Shown here: piece by piece, positions 26,175 through 36,089 of the stretch | Layout of the letters: each line of letters begins with the position of its first letter | Position numbering within the stretch: the stretch's first letter is position 1 | Assembly: GCA_964392455.1 (NCBI GenBank) | Contig: CAYMPG010000001.1 | Span: 62,001-126,000 of the forward strand | DNA: 64,000 nucleotides | Direction of reading: 5' to 3' | DNA from: SFEL01 sp964392455 | GTDB lineage: Bacteria; Bacillota; Clostridia; Christensenellales; CAG-138 | Notes under the pieces: generated by a model | What the model was told of the DNA's origin: nothing | Seen by the model: only the letters and a program-made list of their open reading frames with translations | Databases searched by the model: none | Translations under genes and position numbers: made by a program

Positions 26175-29058
26175 ATGAATGAACAGCTTATAATCAAGGG
26201 CGCAAGGGAACACAACCTTAAGAACGTGGATATAACCCTGCCCCGAAATAAACTTATAGTATTTACCGGCCTTAGCGGCAGCGGCAAGTCATCCTTGGCG
26301 TTTGATACCATATACGCCGAAGGACAGCGCAGATATGTGGAATCCCTCTCATCATATGCAAGGCTGTTTCTCGGGCAGATGGACAAGCCGGAGGTGGATT
26401 ATATAGAGGGCCTTTCACCGGCCATAAGCATTGACCAGAAAAGCACCTCAAATAACCCCCGCTCCACCGTGGGCACCGTGACCGAGATACACGATTATTT
26501 CAGGCTCCTTTACGCAAGGACAGGCCATCCCCATTGCCCAAAGTGCGGCCGGCCCATAGAGCGGCAGAGCATAGACATGGTGGTGGACAGGATAATGGCC
26601 CTGGGAGAGGGCCGCATACAGGTCATAGCCCCTGCCGTAAGGGCGAAAAAGGGCGAGCACGCAAAGCTGCTTGAGCAGATACGCAAGGATGGCTATGTGC
26701 GGGTGCGGGTGGATGGAGAGGTATACGATATAAACGAGGTGCCCCCCCTCAATAAGCAGAAAAAGCACACCATAGACGTGGTGGTGGACAGGCTTATAAT
26801 AAAGCCCGGCATTGAAAGCCGCCTGGCAGAATCCATGGAAACTGCCTTCTCCTTTGGCGACGGCCTTGCCAAGGTGGACGTGATAGGCGGGGAGGAGCTG
26901 CTCTTTTCAGAAAAATACTCCTGCCCGGATTGCGGCATAAGCATCCCAGAGCTTACCCCCCGTATGTTTTCCTTCAATAATCCCTATGGTGCCTGCCCAT
27001 GCTGCAGCGGCCTGGGTTCCCTTATGAAGGTGGACCCTGACCTGGTGGTGCCGGATAAAAGGCTGAGCCTTGCAGAGGGCGCGATAAGCGTAAGCGGCTG
27101 GCAAAGCGGCCCAAATGGCGGCAGCATGGCGGATATGTACTTTGGAGCCATTGCGGCAAATTATGGCTTTTCTCTGGATACGCCCTTTGAGGAGCTGCCG
27201 GAAAGGGCAAAGCAGGTGCTGCTGTATGGCACGGGTGAGGAAAAGATAGATGTGAGCTACCAGCGGGAGTTTGGCAGCGGCACCTTCAAGACCTCCTTTG
27301 AGGGGGTAATTACCAACCTTGAGCGGCGCTATCACGATACCCAGTCCGAGGGAATGAAGCAGGCCATAGAAGGGTATATGTCCAATATACTCTGCCCTGA
27401 GTGCAAGGGAAAAAGGCTCAAGCCCGAGTGTCTGGCGGTAACGGTGGGCGGCAAGTCCATCGCACAGGTGAGCGACATGACGGTATCCCAGGCCAGCGAA
27501 TTTATAAACGGGCTCTCGCTTACTGAAACCGAGAGCATGATAGCCGAGCGCATTATAAAGGAAATAAGCGCAAGGCTGGGCTTTTTGAAAAACGTGGGGC
27601 TGGAATACCTTACCCTTTCAAGGGGCGCCTGTACCCTGTCCGGCGGCGAGGCCCAGCGCATACGCCTTGCCACCCAGATAGGCAGCGGCCTTACCGGGGT
27701 GCTGTATATACTGGATGAGCCCAGCATAGGCCTGCATCAGCGGGATAATGCAAGGCTGCTGGATACGCTGAAGGGTATGCGGGATATGGGAAATACCCTT
27801 ATAGTGGTGGAGCACGATGAGGAAACCATGCTCAGCGCAGATTACCTTGTGGATATAGGCCCGGGCGCAGGAGAGCATGGCGGCAGGATAGTGGCAGAGG
27901 GCACGCCAGAGGAGGTAATGGCCAGCGAGGCTTCCATTACGGGCCAGTTCCTGTCCGGACGCCGGTTCATACCCGTGCCGGAGCAGAGGCAGGATAATGG
28001 CGGCAGATGGCTCAGGGTGAAAAATGCAAGGGTGAATAACCTTAAAAATGTGGATGTGGATATTCCTCTCGGGGTATTCACCTGCGTTACAGGCGTATCC
28101 GGCAGCGGCAAGAGCAGCCTTGTGAATGAAGTGATAAAAAAGACCCTGCTCCATGATTTGAACCGGGCAAAGCACTGCCCCAGGGATGTATGCGACAGCA
28201 TAGATGGCATAGAGCAGCTGGATAAGATAATAGATATAGACCAGTCTCCCATAGGCCGCAGCCCCCGCAGCAACCCTGCAACCTATACCGGCCTTTTTGA
28301 CATGATAAGGGATATATTTGCCATCACTCCGGATGCCAAGGTGCGGGGATATAATAACGGCCGCTTCAGCTTTAACGTAAAGGGCGGGCGATGCGAGGCC
28401 TGCCGAGGAGACGGTATGCTGAAGATAGAGATGCACTTCCTGCCGGATGTGTATGTGCCCTGANNNNNNNNNNGTATGCAAGGGCAAGCGGTATAACAGG
28501 GAGACCCTTGAGGTGAAATACAAGGGCAAGAGCATAGCCGACGTACTGGATATGACCGTTGAGGAGGCGCTGGAATTTTTCTGGCCCATAGAAAAGATAC
28601 GGCGAAAGCTCCAGACCCTGCAGGATGTGGGCCTTGGCTATATCAAGCTGGGTCAGCCCTCCACCACCCTGTCCGGCGGCGAGGCCCAGCGGGTAAAGCT
28701 GGCTACGGAGCTATCCAGACGAGATACCGGAAACACCATGTATGTGCTGGATGAGCCCACCACCGGCCTTCATATGGCGGATGTGGAGCGGCTGCTGGAT
28801 ATACTCAGACGCCTTGCCGATGGGGGCAGCACTGTGGTGGTGATAGAGCACAATCTCGATGTGATAAAGTGCGCCGATTACATAATCGACATGGGCCCAG
28901 AGGGCGGCGATGGAGGCGGCATGGTAATAGCCGCAGGCACGCCTGAGCAGGTGGCAGAAACCCCCGGCAGCCATACCGGCAGATACCTTGCTCCCATACT
29001 GAAGCGGGACCGGGAACGCATTGAAAAAATTGATAAAAAATTACCCAAATCGTTATAA
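26175..29058 (+). CDS. uvrA: Excinuclease ABC subunit A, interrupted by an assembly gap
   Basis: Two pieces of one gene: residues 1-762 (26175-28463) and the C-terminal 190 or so (28474-29058) in another frame. UvrA features: GLSGSGKSS Walker A near residue 35, zinc-finger cysteines (CPKCGRP; CPDCG, CPCC), two ABC signatures (LSGGEAQRI; LSGGEAQRV) and a second Walker A (GVSGSGKSS). The first piece ends VYVP-TGA just before ten Ns and the second resumes at VCKGKRYN, where the family reads VPCEVCKGKRYN. The TGA and frame shift are therefore most likely artefacts of the join, not a broken gene. It recognises DNA damage with UvrB, encoded immediately upstream. Confidence 0.93.
28464..28473. other. 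Assembly gap (10 N) inside uvrA
   Basis: Ten consecutive N bases. Conservation suggests only about four bases, completing Cys-Glu, are really missing between 28462 and 28474. Confidence 0.99.
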
Positions 29059-29073
29059 ACTTACCTAGCCCAC

Positions 29074-29102
29074 TTGAAAAAAAGACATGGGAGATGTATA
29101 AT
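29074..29102 (+). promoter_or_regulatory. Strong sigma-A promoter of rex
   Basis: TTGAAA (29074-29079), a 17-base spacer and a perfect TATAAT (29097-29102), about 60 bp before the rex start. Confidence 0.85.
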
Positions 29103-29162
29103 AATTGGGCAATAGCGTATGATGACGATGCGTGGGTAAACACGCAAAAATGGAGGAAAAGT

Positions 29163-29798
29163 ATGGAATTTCGCAGGGTTTCTGAGGCGGTCATTAGACG
29201 TATGCCCAGATATTACAGGCAGCTTCAAATGCTGCAGGCTCAGGGTATGGAGCGCATATCTTCCGGCAAGCTGGCTCAGATGATGAGGCTCAATGCTTCC
29301 CAGGTAAGGCAGGATTTTAATTGCTTTGGCGGCTTTGGCCAGCAGGGCTACGGCTACAATGTAAATACCCTTCTCAGCGAGATCAAAAACATACTTGCCC
29401 TTAACCAGGTGCATAAGGTAGTCGTGGCGGGCGCAGGTAATATCGGCCGGGCGCTTGCAAGCTTTGACAACTTTGACCAGAATGGCTTTGCCATCACTGC
29501 CCTGTTCGATGTAAGCGAGGAGCTGATAGGCACAGAGATAAACGGCAAGCCTGTGATGCACATAAGCAAGCTGGAAGAATACGTCCGTGAAAACAACATC
29601 ACCGTGGGTATAATAGCTGCCCGCAGGAGCGCAGCCCAGGAGCTGGCAGACCGCATGGTTCAGGCCGGCGTAAAGGGTATATGGAACTTTGCTCCGGTGG
29701 ATGTGGCGGCTCCGGTGCCTGTGGAAAACATACACATGACAGACAGCCTCATATGTCTTGCCTACAAGATGAGCCACAAGGTGAGCGAGGACGAATAG
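29163..29798 (+). CDS. rex: Redox-sensing transcriptional repressor Rex
   Basis: 211 residues from ATG 29163, with GGAGG upstream. An N-terminal winged helix (about 1-80; SGKLAQMMRLNASQVRQDF is the family recognition region) is followed by a Rossmann NAD(H)-binding domain with GAGNIG at 90-95, and a C-terminal domain-swap helix. Rex senses the NADH/NAD+ ratio and represses fermentation and respiration genes. It has its own strong promoter and terminator, so it is monocistronic. Confidence 0.96.
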   Translation: MEFRRVSEAVIRRMPRYYRQLQMLQAQGMERISSGKLAQMMRLNASQVRQDFNCFGGFGQQGYGYNVNTLLSEIKNILALNQVHKVVVAGAGNIGRALASFDNFDQNGFAITALFDVSEELIGTEINGKPVMHISKLEEYVRENNITVGIIAARRSAAQELADRMVQAGVKGIWNFAPVDVAAPVPVENIHMTDSLICLAYKMSHKVSEDE

Positions 29799-29828
29799 CC
29801 TCAGCTTTAATACCACACATATACAACA

Positions 29829-29863
29829 GCGGCAGGAAGGATAGCCCCTCCTGCCGCTTTTTA
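29829..29863 (+). terminator. Terminator of rex
   Basis: GCGGCAGGA (29829-29837) pairs with TCCTGCCGC (29849-29857), followed by five Ts. Lies between the convergent rex and maf genes. Confidence 0.88.
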
Positions 29864-29913
29864 TTTCTATTTTACGATTTAAATATGAAAAGCCAGGTTA
29901 ATTGCATGATTAT

Positions 29914-30507
29914 TTATACCGGCTGGCCGGCGCAGCGCTTCTGCCATTCAGGGTATATGCCCACGTTTTTGAGCATTTCACACAGCTTCGGCACAGATAG
30001 CCCTATGACGGTAAAATAGCAGCCATCCACCTTCTTTACCAGCATTGCTCCAAGGCCCTGTACGCCGTAGGAGCCGGCCTTGTCCATAGGGTCGCCGGTG
30101 TCAATATAGTCCCAAATTAGCTCATCTGACAGCTCCTCAAAGGTTACATTGGTGGTCTCATGGCATAGCTGGGTGGAGTCATCTGTGAGCACAGCTATGC
30201 CGGTATATACGGTATGGGTACGGCCGGACAGGGTGCGGAGTATGCGGTATGCATCCTGCCGGTCTTTAGGCTTGCCTATTATTTCATTATCCAGCCATAC
30301 TATGGTATCTGAGCCCACCACGCAGGCGCCGGGATGGGAGGCCTTTACGGCGGCGGCTTTTCTCAGGGCAAGCTCCTCCACAAATTGATCCGGCCTTGTA
30401 AAGGCCACGTTTTCATCGGCATTGCTGGGGATGCAGGTGTATTTCAGGCCGATAAGATCAAAAAGCTCCCGCCTTCTCTGGGACTGGGATGCGAGAATAA
30501 GCTCCAT
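29914..30507 (-). CDS. maf: Maf family nucleoside triphosphate pyrophosphatase
   Basis: 197 residues, normal for Maf. Start motif LILASQSQRRRELF (the SxSxRR signature), then the PSNADE loop and VVGSDTIVWLDNEIIGKP with the catalytic aspartate. Maf proteins hydrolyse non-canonical or modified nucleoside triphosphates to monophosphates (dTTP/UTP type or similar) as housecleaning, and were earlier linked with septum formation. It is divergent from mreB, a frequent genomic neighbour of maf. Confidence 0.92.
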   Translation of the reverse strand: MELILASQSQRRRELFDLIGLKYTCIPSNADENVAFTRPDQFVEELALRKAAAVKASHPGACVVGSDTIVWLDNEIIGKPKDRQDAYRILRTLSGRTHTVYTGIAVLTDDSTQLCHETTNVTFEELSDELIWDYIDTGDPMDKAGSYGVQGLGAMLVKKVDGCYFTVIGLSVPKLCEMLKNVGIYPEWQKRCAGQPV

Positions 30508-30638
30508 AGTGTACCTCTTGCATTTTTATTTATCAGCATTAGGATACCACAGCGGGCCGGGGGAAACAATCCTGTATGCATAACAGAAACAATATATGGA
30601 AATACTTTCCTCATAACTTATCGGGAGGTATCCATAAA

Positions 30639-31679
30639 GTGTTTGGAATGAAGATATTACGGGATGTGTTTTCCGATGCCCTGGCCCTTGACCTGGGCAC
30701 TGTAAATACCCTCGCTGCAATAAAGGGCAGGGGCATAGTTCTGCGTGAACCCAGCGCAGTTGCCGTGTCCACAGGGGAGGAAAGGGAAATAATAGAAATA
30801 GGCGGCAGGGCCATGCTTATGCTGGGGCGCACCCCCGGACAGATAGCCGTAAGCTACCCCATGAGAGATGGAGTAATATCCGATATGGAGCTGGCAGAGG
30901 CAATGATACGATATTGCGTAAGGGAGGCGCTGGGGCGCAAGGCAGGCCCCATGGGCATACGCATGGCGCTGTGCTTACCGCTGTGCGTAAGCGACATTGA
31001 GCGCAAGGCGCTTATGGAGGCGGCAAAAAACGCCGGCGCAAGGGAAATAACCCTGCTGAATGAGGCGATTGCCGCAGCAGTTGGGGCAGGGCTGCCGGTG
31101 ACTGAGCCAATGGGCAGCATGGTGGTGGATATGGGCGGAGGTACTACGGATGCGGCCGTGGTGGCCCTGGGCGGCATAGCGGCCCACAGGTCTGTTAAGG
31201 TGGGAGGCACCCATATAGACAGGGCCATTGCCGACTTTGTAGCAAGGGAGTACCGCCTTGGCATAGGCGAGCGCACTGCGGAGCAGGTAAAGCTGGCCAT
31301 AGGCAGCGCCCTCATGGGAGGGGAGGAGCATATGCAGCTTAGAGGCAGAAATCTGGAAAGCGGGCTGCCCCAGAGCATAGTGGTGGGCAAAGGGGAGATA
31401 AGCTACGCCATAAAGGAGCAGATACGGGGCATAATAGGTGCCATTAAGGATACCCTCGCCATGACTCCCCCGGAGCTTGCAGGGGATATATATACCACCG
31501 GCATAACCCTTACCGGAGGGGGAGCCAGCCTTGAGGGCATGGCAGAGCTTGTGAGCAGGGAGACCGGCATGGCGGTGCGCGTAGCTGAGGACCCTGAAAA
31601 CTGCGTGGTGAAGGGGGCGCTCATGGCGCTGGATATGGGAGAGGAGAGCGTTCTGTGCCGCGATGCGGTGAGCGCATAG
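30639..31679 (+). CDS. mreB: Rod shape-determining protein MreB/Mbl
   Basis: 346 residues. Actin fold with phosphate-1 motif LDLGTVNT, GKGIVLREPS-like segment (GRGIVLREPSAVAV), MVVDMGGGTTDAAVV phosphate-2 and the ITLTGGGASL adenosine motif. I chose the GTG at 30639, because GGGAGG lies ten bases upstream and the product then begins MFG as in other MreB proteins; the ATG at 30648 would be 19 bases from it. MreB filaments direct lateral wall synthesis with MreC, MreD and the transpeptidase encoded downstream. mreC has its own promoter 57 bp after this gene. Confidence 0.92.
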   Translation: MFGMKILRDVFSDALALDLGTVNTLAAIKGRGIVLREPSAVAVSTGEEREIIEIGGRAMLMLGRTPGQIAVSYPMRDGVISDMELAEAMIRYCVREALGRKAGPMGIRMALCLPLCVSDIERKALMEAAKNAGAREITLLNEAIAAAVGAGLPVTEPMGSMVVDMGGGTTDAAVVALGGIAAHRSVKVGGTHIDRAIADFVAREYRLGIGERTAEQVKLAIGSALMGGEEHMQLRGRNLESGLPQSIVVGKGEISYAIKEQIRGIIGAIKDTLAMTPPELAGDIYTTGITLTGGGASLEGMAELVSRETGMAVRVAEDPENCVVKGALMALDMGEESVLCRDAVSA

Positions 31680-31735
31680 AAAATAACAAAATCAGCTTTT
31701 TGGGTAAACAGAATGTAACGATTTGCCGTCATGCC

Positions 31736-31764
31736 TTGCACATGGCGGTGCTTGCATTTATAAT
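31736..31764 (+). promoter_or_regulatory. Sigma-A promoter before mreC
   Basis: TTGCAC (31736-31741), a 17-base spacer and a perfect TATAAT (31759-31764), 70 bp before mreC. It allows mreC-mreD-pbp2 expression separate from mreB. Confidence 0.78.
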
Positions 31765-31833
31765 GATTAACGAAGTTTAATGGGGTATAATGTACCTGCA
31801 TTGTGGCTGAAGGAATACAGAAGGAGAGCATTG

Positions 31834-32679
31834 ATGGGAGGCTTTTTTCGCAGCAGGGGCTTTGTGATATTGCTGGTGGCTATCATAGTGCTGGCCATAC
31901 TGGTGGCTGTTACTTACAGCGACAGAGCCAGGGTGACCTTTATTGAGGATGCGGTAAATTCAGTGGTATCTCCCATACAGTCCTTTTCAGTAAAGGCATC
32001 AAATTCCATAATCGCCTTTTTTGAAAGGGTATTCAGCTCCACTGACCTGGATAAGGAAAACGAGCAGCTCAAGGTGCAGCTTGCCCAGTATAAAATAATA
32101 GAAGACGAGCTGAATACGCTCCGTGAGGAGAATGAACGGCTCAAAGGCCTGCTGAACTATACGGATATAACTGAAAACTATACATACGTTACTGCCACCG
32201 TAATAGGCAAAAGCCAGGGCGTATGGTTCAGCGAATTTACAGTAAACGCCGGGCGAAATGATGGCGTGGCCGAAAACCAGGCCGTGGTAAATTCACAGGG
32301 CCTTGTGGGCAGGGTGAGCAGCGTGAGCGCAAACACCTGCAAGGTCACCGCCATAATAGACAGCACGTCGGACGTGAGCGTAATGGTGGAGCGCACAAGG
32401 GACTATGGCTTTGCAAGGGGCCTGCTGAATACCGATGCCGATGAAAACCTGGAGCTATATTACCTGCCCAGCGGCTATGACCTTGTGCCGGGAGATAATA
32501 TACTTACCAGCGGCATAGGCGGCATATTCCCCAAGGGCATATCAGTGGGCACGGTCACTGAGGTATCCCGTGCAAATGAGGATACTGAGGACAGGAATGC
32601 CGTTATACAGCCCTCGGTAGACTTCCTCCGCCTGGAGGAGGTAATGATAGTAAACATGGAAGCTCAGGAGGAAGAATAA
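31834..32679 (+). CDS. mreC: Rod shape-determining protein MreC
   Basis: 281 residues from ATG 31834, which has AAGGAG seven bases upstream. One membrane helix (about 10-28), a coiled coil (about 65-105, LDKENEQLKVQLAQYK), then the MreC beta-sandwich pair with conserved AGRNDGV, GLVGRV and SGIGGIFPKGI. MreC bridges MreB and the outer wall-synthesis enzymes, and activates the class B PBP. Its stop codon overlaps the mreD start by one base. Confidence 0.95.
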   Translation: MGGFFRSRGFVILLVAIIVLAILVAVTYSDRARVTFIEDAVNSVVSPIQSFSVKASNSIIAFFERVFSSTDLDKENEQLKVQLAQYKIIEDELNTLREENERLKGLLNYTDITENYTYVTATVIGKSQGVWFSEFTVNAGRNDGVAENQAVVNSQGLVGRVSSVSANTCKVTAIIDSTSDVSVMVERTRDYGFARGLLNTDADENLELYYLPSGYDLVPGDNILTSGIGGIFPKGISVGTVTEVSRANEDTEDRNAVIQPSVDFLRLEEVMIVNMEAQEEE

Positions 32680-33197
32680 TGCACCGGCTGTACGTTGGCC
32701 TTACCCTGATGCTTGCCATGTTTATGGATTCGGTAATATTTGCCCGGTTCAATGTGCTGGGCGTGGTGCCGGATTGCGTGCTGGCAGTCATAGTGTGCAT
32801 GGGCATACTTTCAGGCGCTACGGATGCGGCGCTGGTGGGCTGCTTTACCGGCCTTTTTATAGATATACTTTTTGGTCGGGCTGTGGGCATAAATGCGCTG
32901 GCGTATATGCTATCTGGCATGGTAGGCGGCATATTTTACAAAAAATACTTTGCGGATAATCTTCTTATACCCGTTGCCACGGTGGCGGTGTGCGCCTTCT
33001 TTAAGGAAAACTTCATGGCAGTAGTGACCGCCCTTACGGGGGGCACGGTAAACTACTTTGAAATGCTTGCAAAATACATGGTGCCATCGGCACTGATGAC
33101 GGCTACGCTGTGCCTGCCGGTGCATCTTTATCTTAAGCCCAGGCTGCTGCGCTCTGCAAAGAAGCGCTATGACCGCAGCGCCGGAGGAGTAAAATGA
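32679..33197 (+). CDS. mreD: Rod shape-determining protein MreD
   Basis: 172 residues, five or six membrane helices, with the typical FTGLFIDILFGRAVGINALAY segment of MreD near residues 50-70. It is the polytopic member of the elongasome. It overlaps mreC by one base and the following PBP gene by four bases, so the three are tightly coupled. Confidence 0.92.
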   Translation: MHRLYVGLTLMLAMFMDSVIFARFNVLGVVPDCVLAVIVCMGILSGATDAALVGCFTGLFIDILFGRAVGINALAYMLSGMVGGIFYKKYFADNLLIPVATVAVCAFFKENFMAVVTALTGGTVNYFEMLAKYMVPSALMTATLCLPVHLYLKPRLLRSAKKRYDRSAGGVK

Positions 33198-35782
33198 AAA
33201 ACACCCTGTCCAGATTTACCATACTGATAATCGTATTGGCGCTCCTTATGGGTGCGCTTGTTTATCAGCTTTATCAGGTGACCATGGTGGAGGGGGCGGA
33301 GTATGCCGTGGATGCCACAAACAGGCGCACCAGCACCATAGACATCAAGGGCACCCGTGGCAGAATACTGGACCGTAACGGCGTGGTGCTTGCCTACAGC
33401 AAAAACAGCTACAATGTGGAATTCCTTCGGGATGCTGACAACCGTACCGATTACGACTCGGCCGTGTATACCGATGCCCTGATAAAGGCCATTGAGATAA
33501 TCGAGGCGGGGGGCGGAAAAACCATAGATACCTCCTACATACGCCGTGATGAGGAGGGCAATTATTATTATGAATGGGGCGTTGAAAGCAAGGCCGCAGT
33601 GGTGGCCCGCTATAAGAATTTCTGCGAGGCCATGGGCTTCAGCATAAAATATGATGAGGCCATAAAGGACAAATCCAAATGGGATACCAGCGAGTGGCCC
33701 ACTGCGGAGGAGGCCTACAATAAGCTCAGGGCGTATTGGTTCATACCTGAGGAGCTGAGCTTTGAGGATGCAAATAAGGTCATCTCCATCCGCCAGGAGG
33801 TGCTGCTCAATAACTACCGTGCCTATGAGCCCATAACCATCGCCTACGATGTGGGCATGGAGGTGGTGGCAGAGATAAAGCTCAGAGCGGATGAGCTTAC
33901 AGGCCTGCAAACCTCCCAGAGCACCACCAGGGTATACCCCAGGGGTACCACTGCTGCCCACGTGGTAGGATACCTTGGCAAGACCGTTACTCCGGAGCAG
34001 ATAAAGGAATACGGCTACTCATATGAGGATTATATTGGCATATCCGGCATAGAGGCCACAATGGAGGAATACCTTACCGGCGCCACCAATGAGCACAAGG
34101 GCAAGAGGGAGCTGGAGGTAAATAAAAACGGCAGCACCATAAGGGAGCTGTCCTACACCCCGGCGGTGGATGGCAATGACGTTATGCTTACGCTGGATAT
34201 AGAGCTGCAGGCTGTGGTAGAGCAGGCCCTTGCAGACCTTATAGCCTCCATAAGCGAAAAGGAAGCTGTACAGATACAGGAAAGCTACGAGGATTATGAG
34301 AAAAAGACAAATGGTGATGTGGAGGGCATAAAGACTGCCCAGACAGGCGCAGCCGTGGTGATGAACGTAAACACTGGACAGGTGCTTGCCATGGCATCCT
34401 ATCCGTCATTTGATCCAAACTGGTTTATAAAGGGCCTCAGCACAGAGCAGGCCGAGGAGCTTTTCCAGAGCGAATGGGCAGCGGATACTACCCCCACCCG
34501 AAATAAGGCCATATCCACCCGCCTTGCCCCCGGTTCAATATTCAAGATGGTAACGGGCATAGCAGGTGCAGCAGAAGGCGTGCTGGATATAAATGAGCAC
34601 ATAAGCTGCGACTGGGAGTATATCATACGGTATACCGACGATAATGGCAAAGAGGTGGTAATCGAGCAGAATGCGCCTAAGTGTCATTTACGCAACCGCT
34701 CAAGGATAGGCCAGCATGCAAACCAGACTCTTGCAGATGCGGTGAAAAACTCCTGCAACTATTACTTCTGCGAGGTGGCAAACAGGGTAGGTATAGATAA
34801 GCTGAATGAATGGGCCGGCAGGCTGGGCCTTACCAGCAGAACCGGCATAGAGCTTACCGGCGAAGCAGAGGGCATAGTAGGCGGGCAGAAAATACTGTTT
34901 GACAATACCCTTATGGGTGAGGATGATACCCTTGAGGTATTTAATCAAAAGACCAGCCTTCCCAGCCTTATCTACCGCAAGCTGAAGGAGCGGCTCGCCA
35001 TGTTCATTGAAATGAGAAGCATGGAGGTGGATGAAGCTGCAATAGAAAGCTGCGCCAAGAAGCTGATGGAGCTGCAGGATGGCTCAATTACCGGCGAAGG
35101 CCCCAAGATTCGCCGCATAATCAGTGAGGAGCTGGGTATCCCCGAGGGTATCACTCAGGAGCGGAGCGACTGGATAAACGACATAACCTCCCTGCTCAAC
35201 GAGATACAGTGGAAGCCCACCCAGACCATACGTGCAGGCTTTGGTCAGGGTACCACCCTTGTGACGCCTGTAGCTATAGCCCGGTATGTAAGTGCCATTG
35301 CCAACGAGGGCACGGTATACGATGCCCATATTGTGGATAGGGTAATGGACGAGGAGGGCAACGTGGTAAAGACCGTGGCCCCCAGCGTATATAACCAGAT
35401 AGATATAGATGACGACATATGGGCCGCCATAAAGACCGGCATGAAGGGCGTTGTATCCCCTGAGGACGGTGGTACTGCCGCGCAGGCCTTTACGGATACG
35501 GATTTCATAGAAAAGTATCTTAGTACCGAATCCTTTGCCGGTAAGACCGGCACCGCCCAGATTGGCGCACGAACCAACAACGTGGATATTGAAAACACCT
35601 CCTGGTTTGTATGCTACGCTCCCCGTGAGGAGCCTGAGATAGCCATAGTTGTATGCGTGCCATATGGGCTGTCCGGCTCATCCAGCGCTCCGGCGATGGA
35701 GGATATACTTGCCTACTATTTCGCCCAGAGTGAAAATGCAGCGCCGGAAAACCTTGTGGATGTAAATGGAATAACCGAATAA
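33194..35782 (+). CDS. Class B penicillin-binding protein 2 (elongasome transpeptidase)
   Basis: 862 residues. N-terminal membrane helix (about 8-27), a pedestal/dimerisation domain with GTRGRILDRNGVVLA, and a C-terminal transpeptidase domain. Catalytic motifs: Ser448-x-x-Lys451 (PGSIFK), Ser520-Cys-Asn522 and Lys784-Thr-Gly786. It cross-links peptidoglycan during side-wall growth, paired with a RodA-type polymerase not in this window. It is long for PBP2, mainly through an insertion at about 575-690 between SCN and KTG motifs. Overlap of 4 bp with mreD supports one operon. Confidence 0.94.
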   Translation: MKNTLSRFTILIIVLALLMGALVYQLYQVTMVEGAEYAVDATNRRTSTIDIKGTRGRILDRNGVVLAYSKNSYNVEFLRDADNRTDYDSAVYTDALIKAIEIIEAGGGKTIDTSYIRRDEEGNYYYEWGVESKAAVVARYKNFCEAMGFSIKYDEAIKDKSKWDTSEWPTAEEAYNKLRAYWFIPEELSFEDANKVISIRQEVLLNNYRAYEPITIAYDVGMEVVAEIKLRADELTGLQTSQSTTRVYPRGTTAAHVVGYLGKTVTPEQIKEYGYSYEDYIGISGIEATMEEYLTGATNEHKGKRELEVNKNGSTIRELSYTPAVDGNDVMLTLDIELQAVVEQALADLIASISEKEAVQIQESYEDYEKKTNGDVEGIKTAQTGAAVVMNVNTGQVLAMASYPSFDPNWFIKGLSTEQAEELFQSEWAADTTPTRNKAISTRLAPGSIFKMVTGIAGAAEGVLDINEHISCDWEYIIRYTDDNGKEVVIEQNAPKCHLRNRSRIGQHANQTLADAVKNSCNYYFCEVANRVGIDKLNEWAGRLGLTSRTGIELTGEAEGIVGGQKILFDNTLMGEDDTLEVFNQKTSLPSLIYRKLKERLAMFIEMRSMEVDEAAIESCAKKLMELQDGSITGEGPKIRRIISEELGIPEGITQERSDWINDITSLLNEIQWKPTQTIRAGFGQGTTLVTPVAIARYVSAIANEGTVYDAHIVDRVMDEEGNVVKTVAPSVYNQIDIDDDIWAAIKTGMKGVVSPEDGGTAAQAFTDTDFIEKYLSTESFAGKTGTAQIGARTNNVDIENTSWFVCYAPREEPEIAIVVCVPYGLSGSSSAPAMEDILAYYFAQSENAAPENLVDVNGITE

Positions 35783-35797
35783 TCCCTTTACGCACTA

Positions 35798-36058
35798 TAA
35801 AAGCGCCGCTGTATATGCAGCGGCGCTTGGCATATCGAAAAAGTGGATAAATGCCACTTTTTCGACCCTTTTGCGGGTTTTGCCTCTCGCCATGGCTGGC
35901 TCCCGGGCGGCAAAACCCGCAAGGTACGAAAACCTTACGGCTTTCATCCGTTCTGACACAGGTCGTCAGAGCCGGATCGTGCATAAGGGGCTGCGGCCCC
36001 TTATCAACCCCGGGAGCTTAATAGAATGAACGCCGCTGTATATGCAGCGGCGCTTTTA
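35798..36058. repeat. 261-bp element with 28-bp terminal inverted repeats and internal hairpins
   Basis: Both ends carry the same motif: TAAAAGCGCCGCTG starts the left end (35798-35825), and the right end (36031-36058) is its reverse complement with two mismatches in 28 bases. Each end is also self-complementary (arms around a six-base loop), giving two terminator-like hairpins with outward T-runs. Inside are three more hairpins: CGAAAAAGTGG/CCACTTTTTCG (35836-35866), GCGGGTTTTGCC/GGCAAAACCCGC (35873-35922) and TAAGGGGC/GCCCCTTA (35982-36002). There is no ORF with coding features and no clear target duplication. It may be a MITE-like or other repeat family, or only a pair of terminators for the convergent genes. 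Confidence 0.75.
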
Positions 36059-36089
36059 GCCTTTGGAATATTCTTTTGTGATAAAGGGC

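Noticed and set aside
28455..28480. Selenocysteine or programmed frameshift at the in-frame TGA of uvrA
   Set aside because: The TGA touches the N gap and the family has Cys-Glu there; an assembly artefact is simpler.
35798..36058. Complete insertion sequence
   Set aside because: It has terminal inverted repeats but no transposase ORF and no clear target-site duplication.
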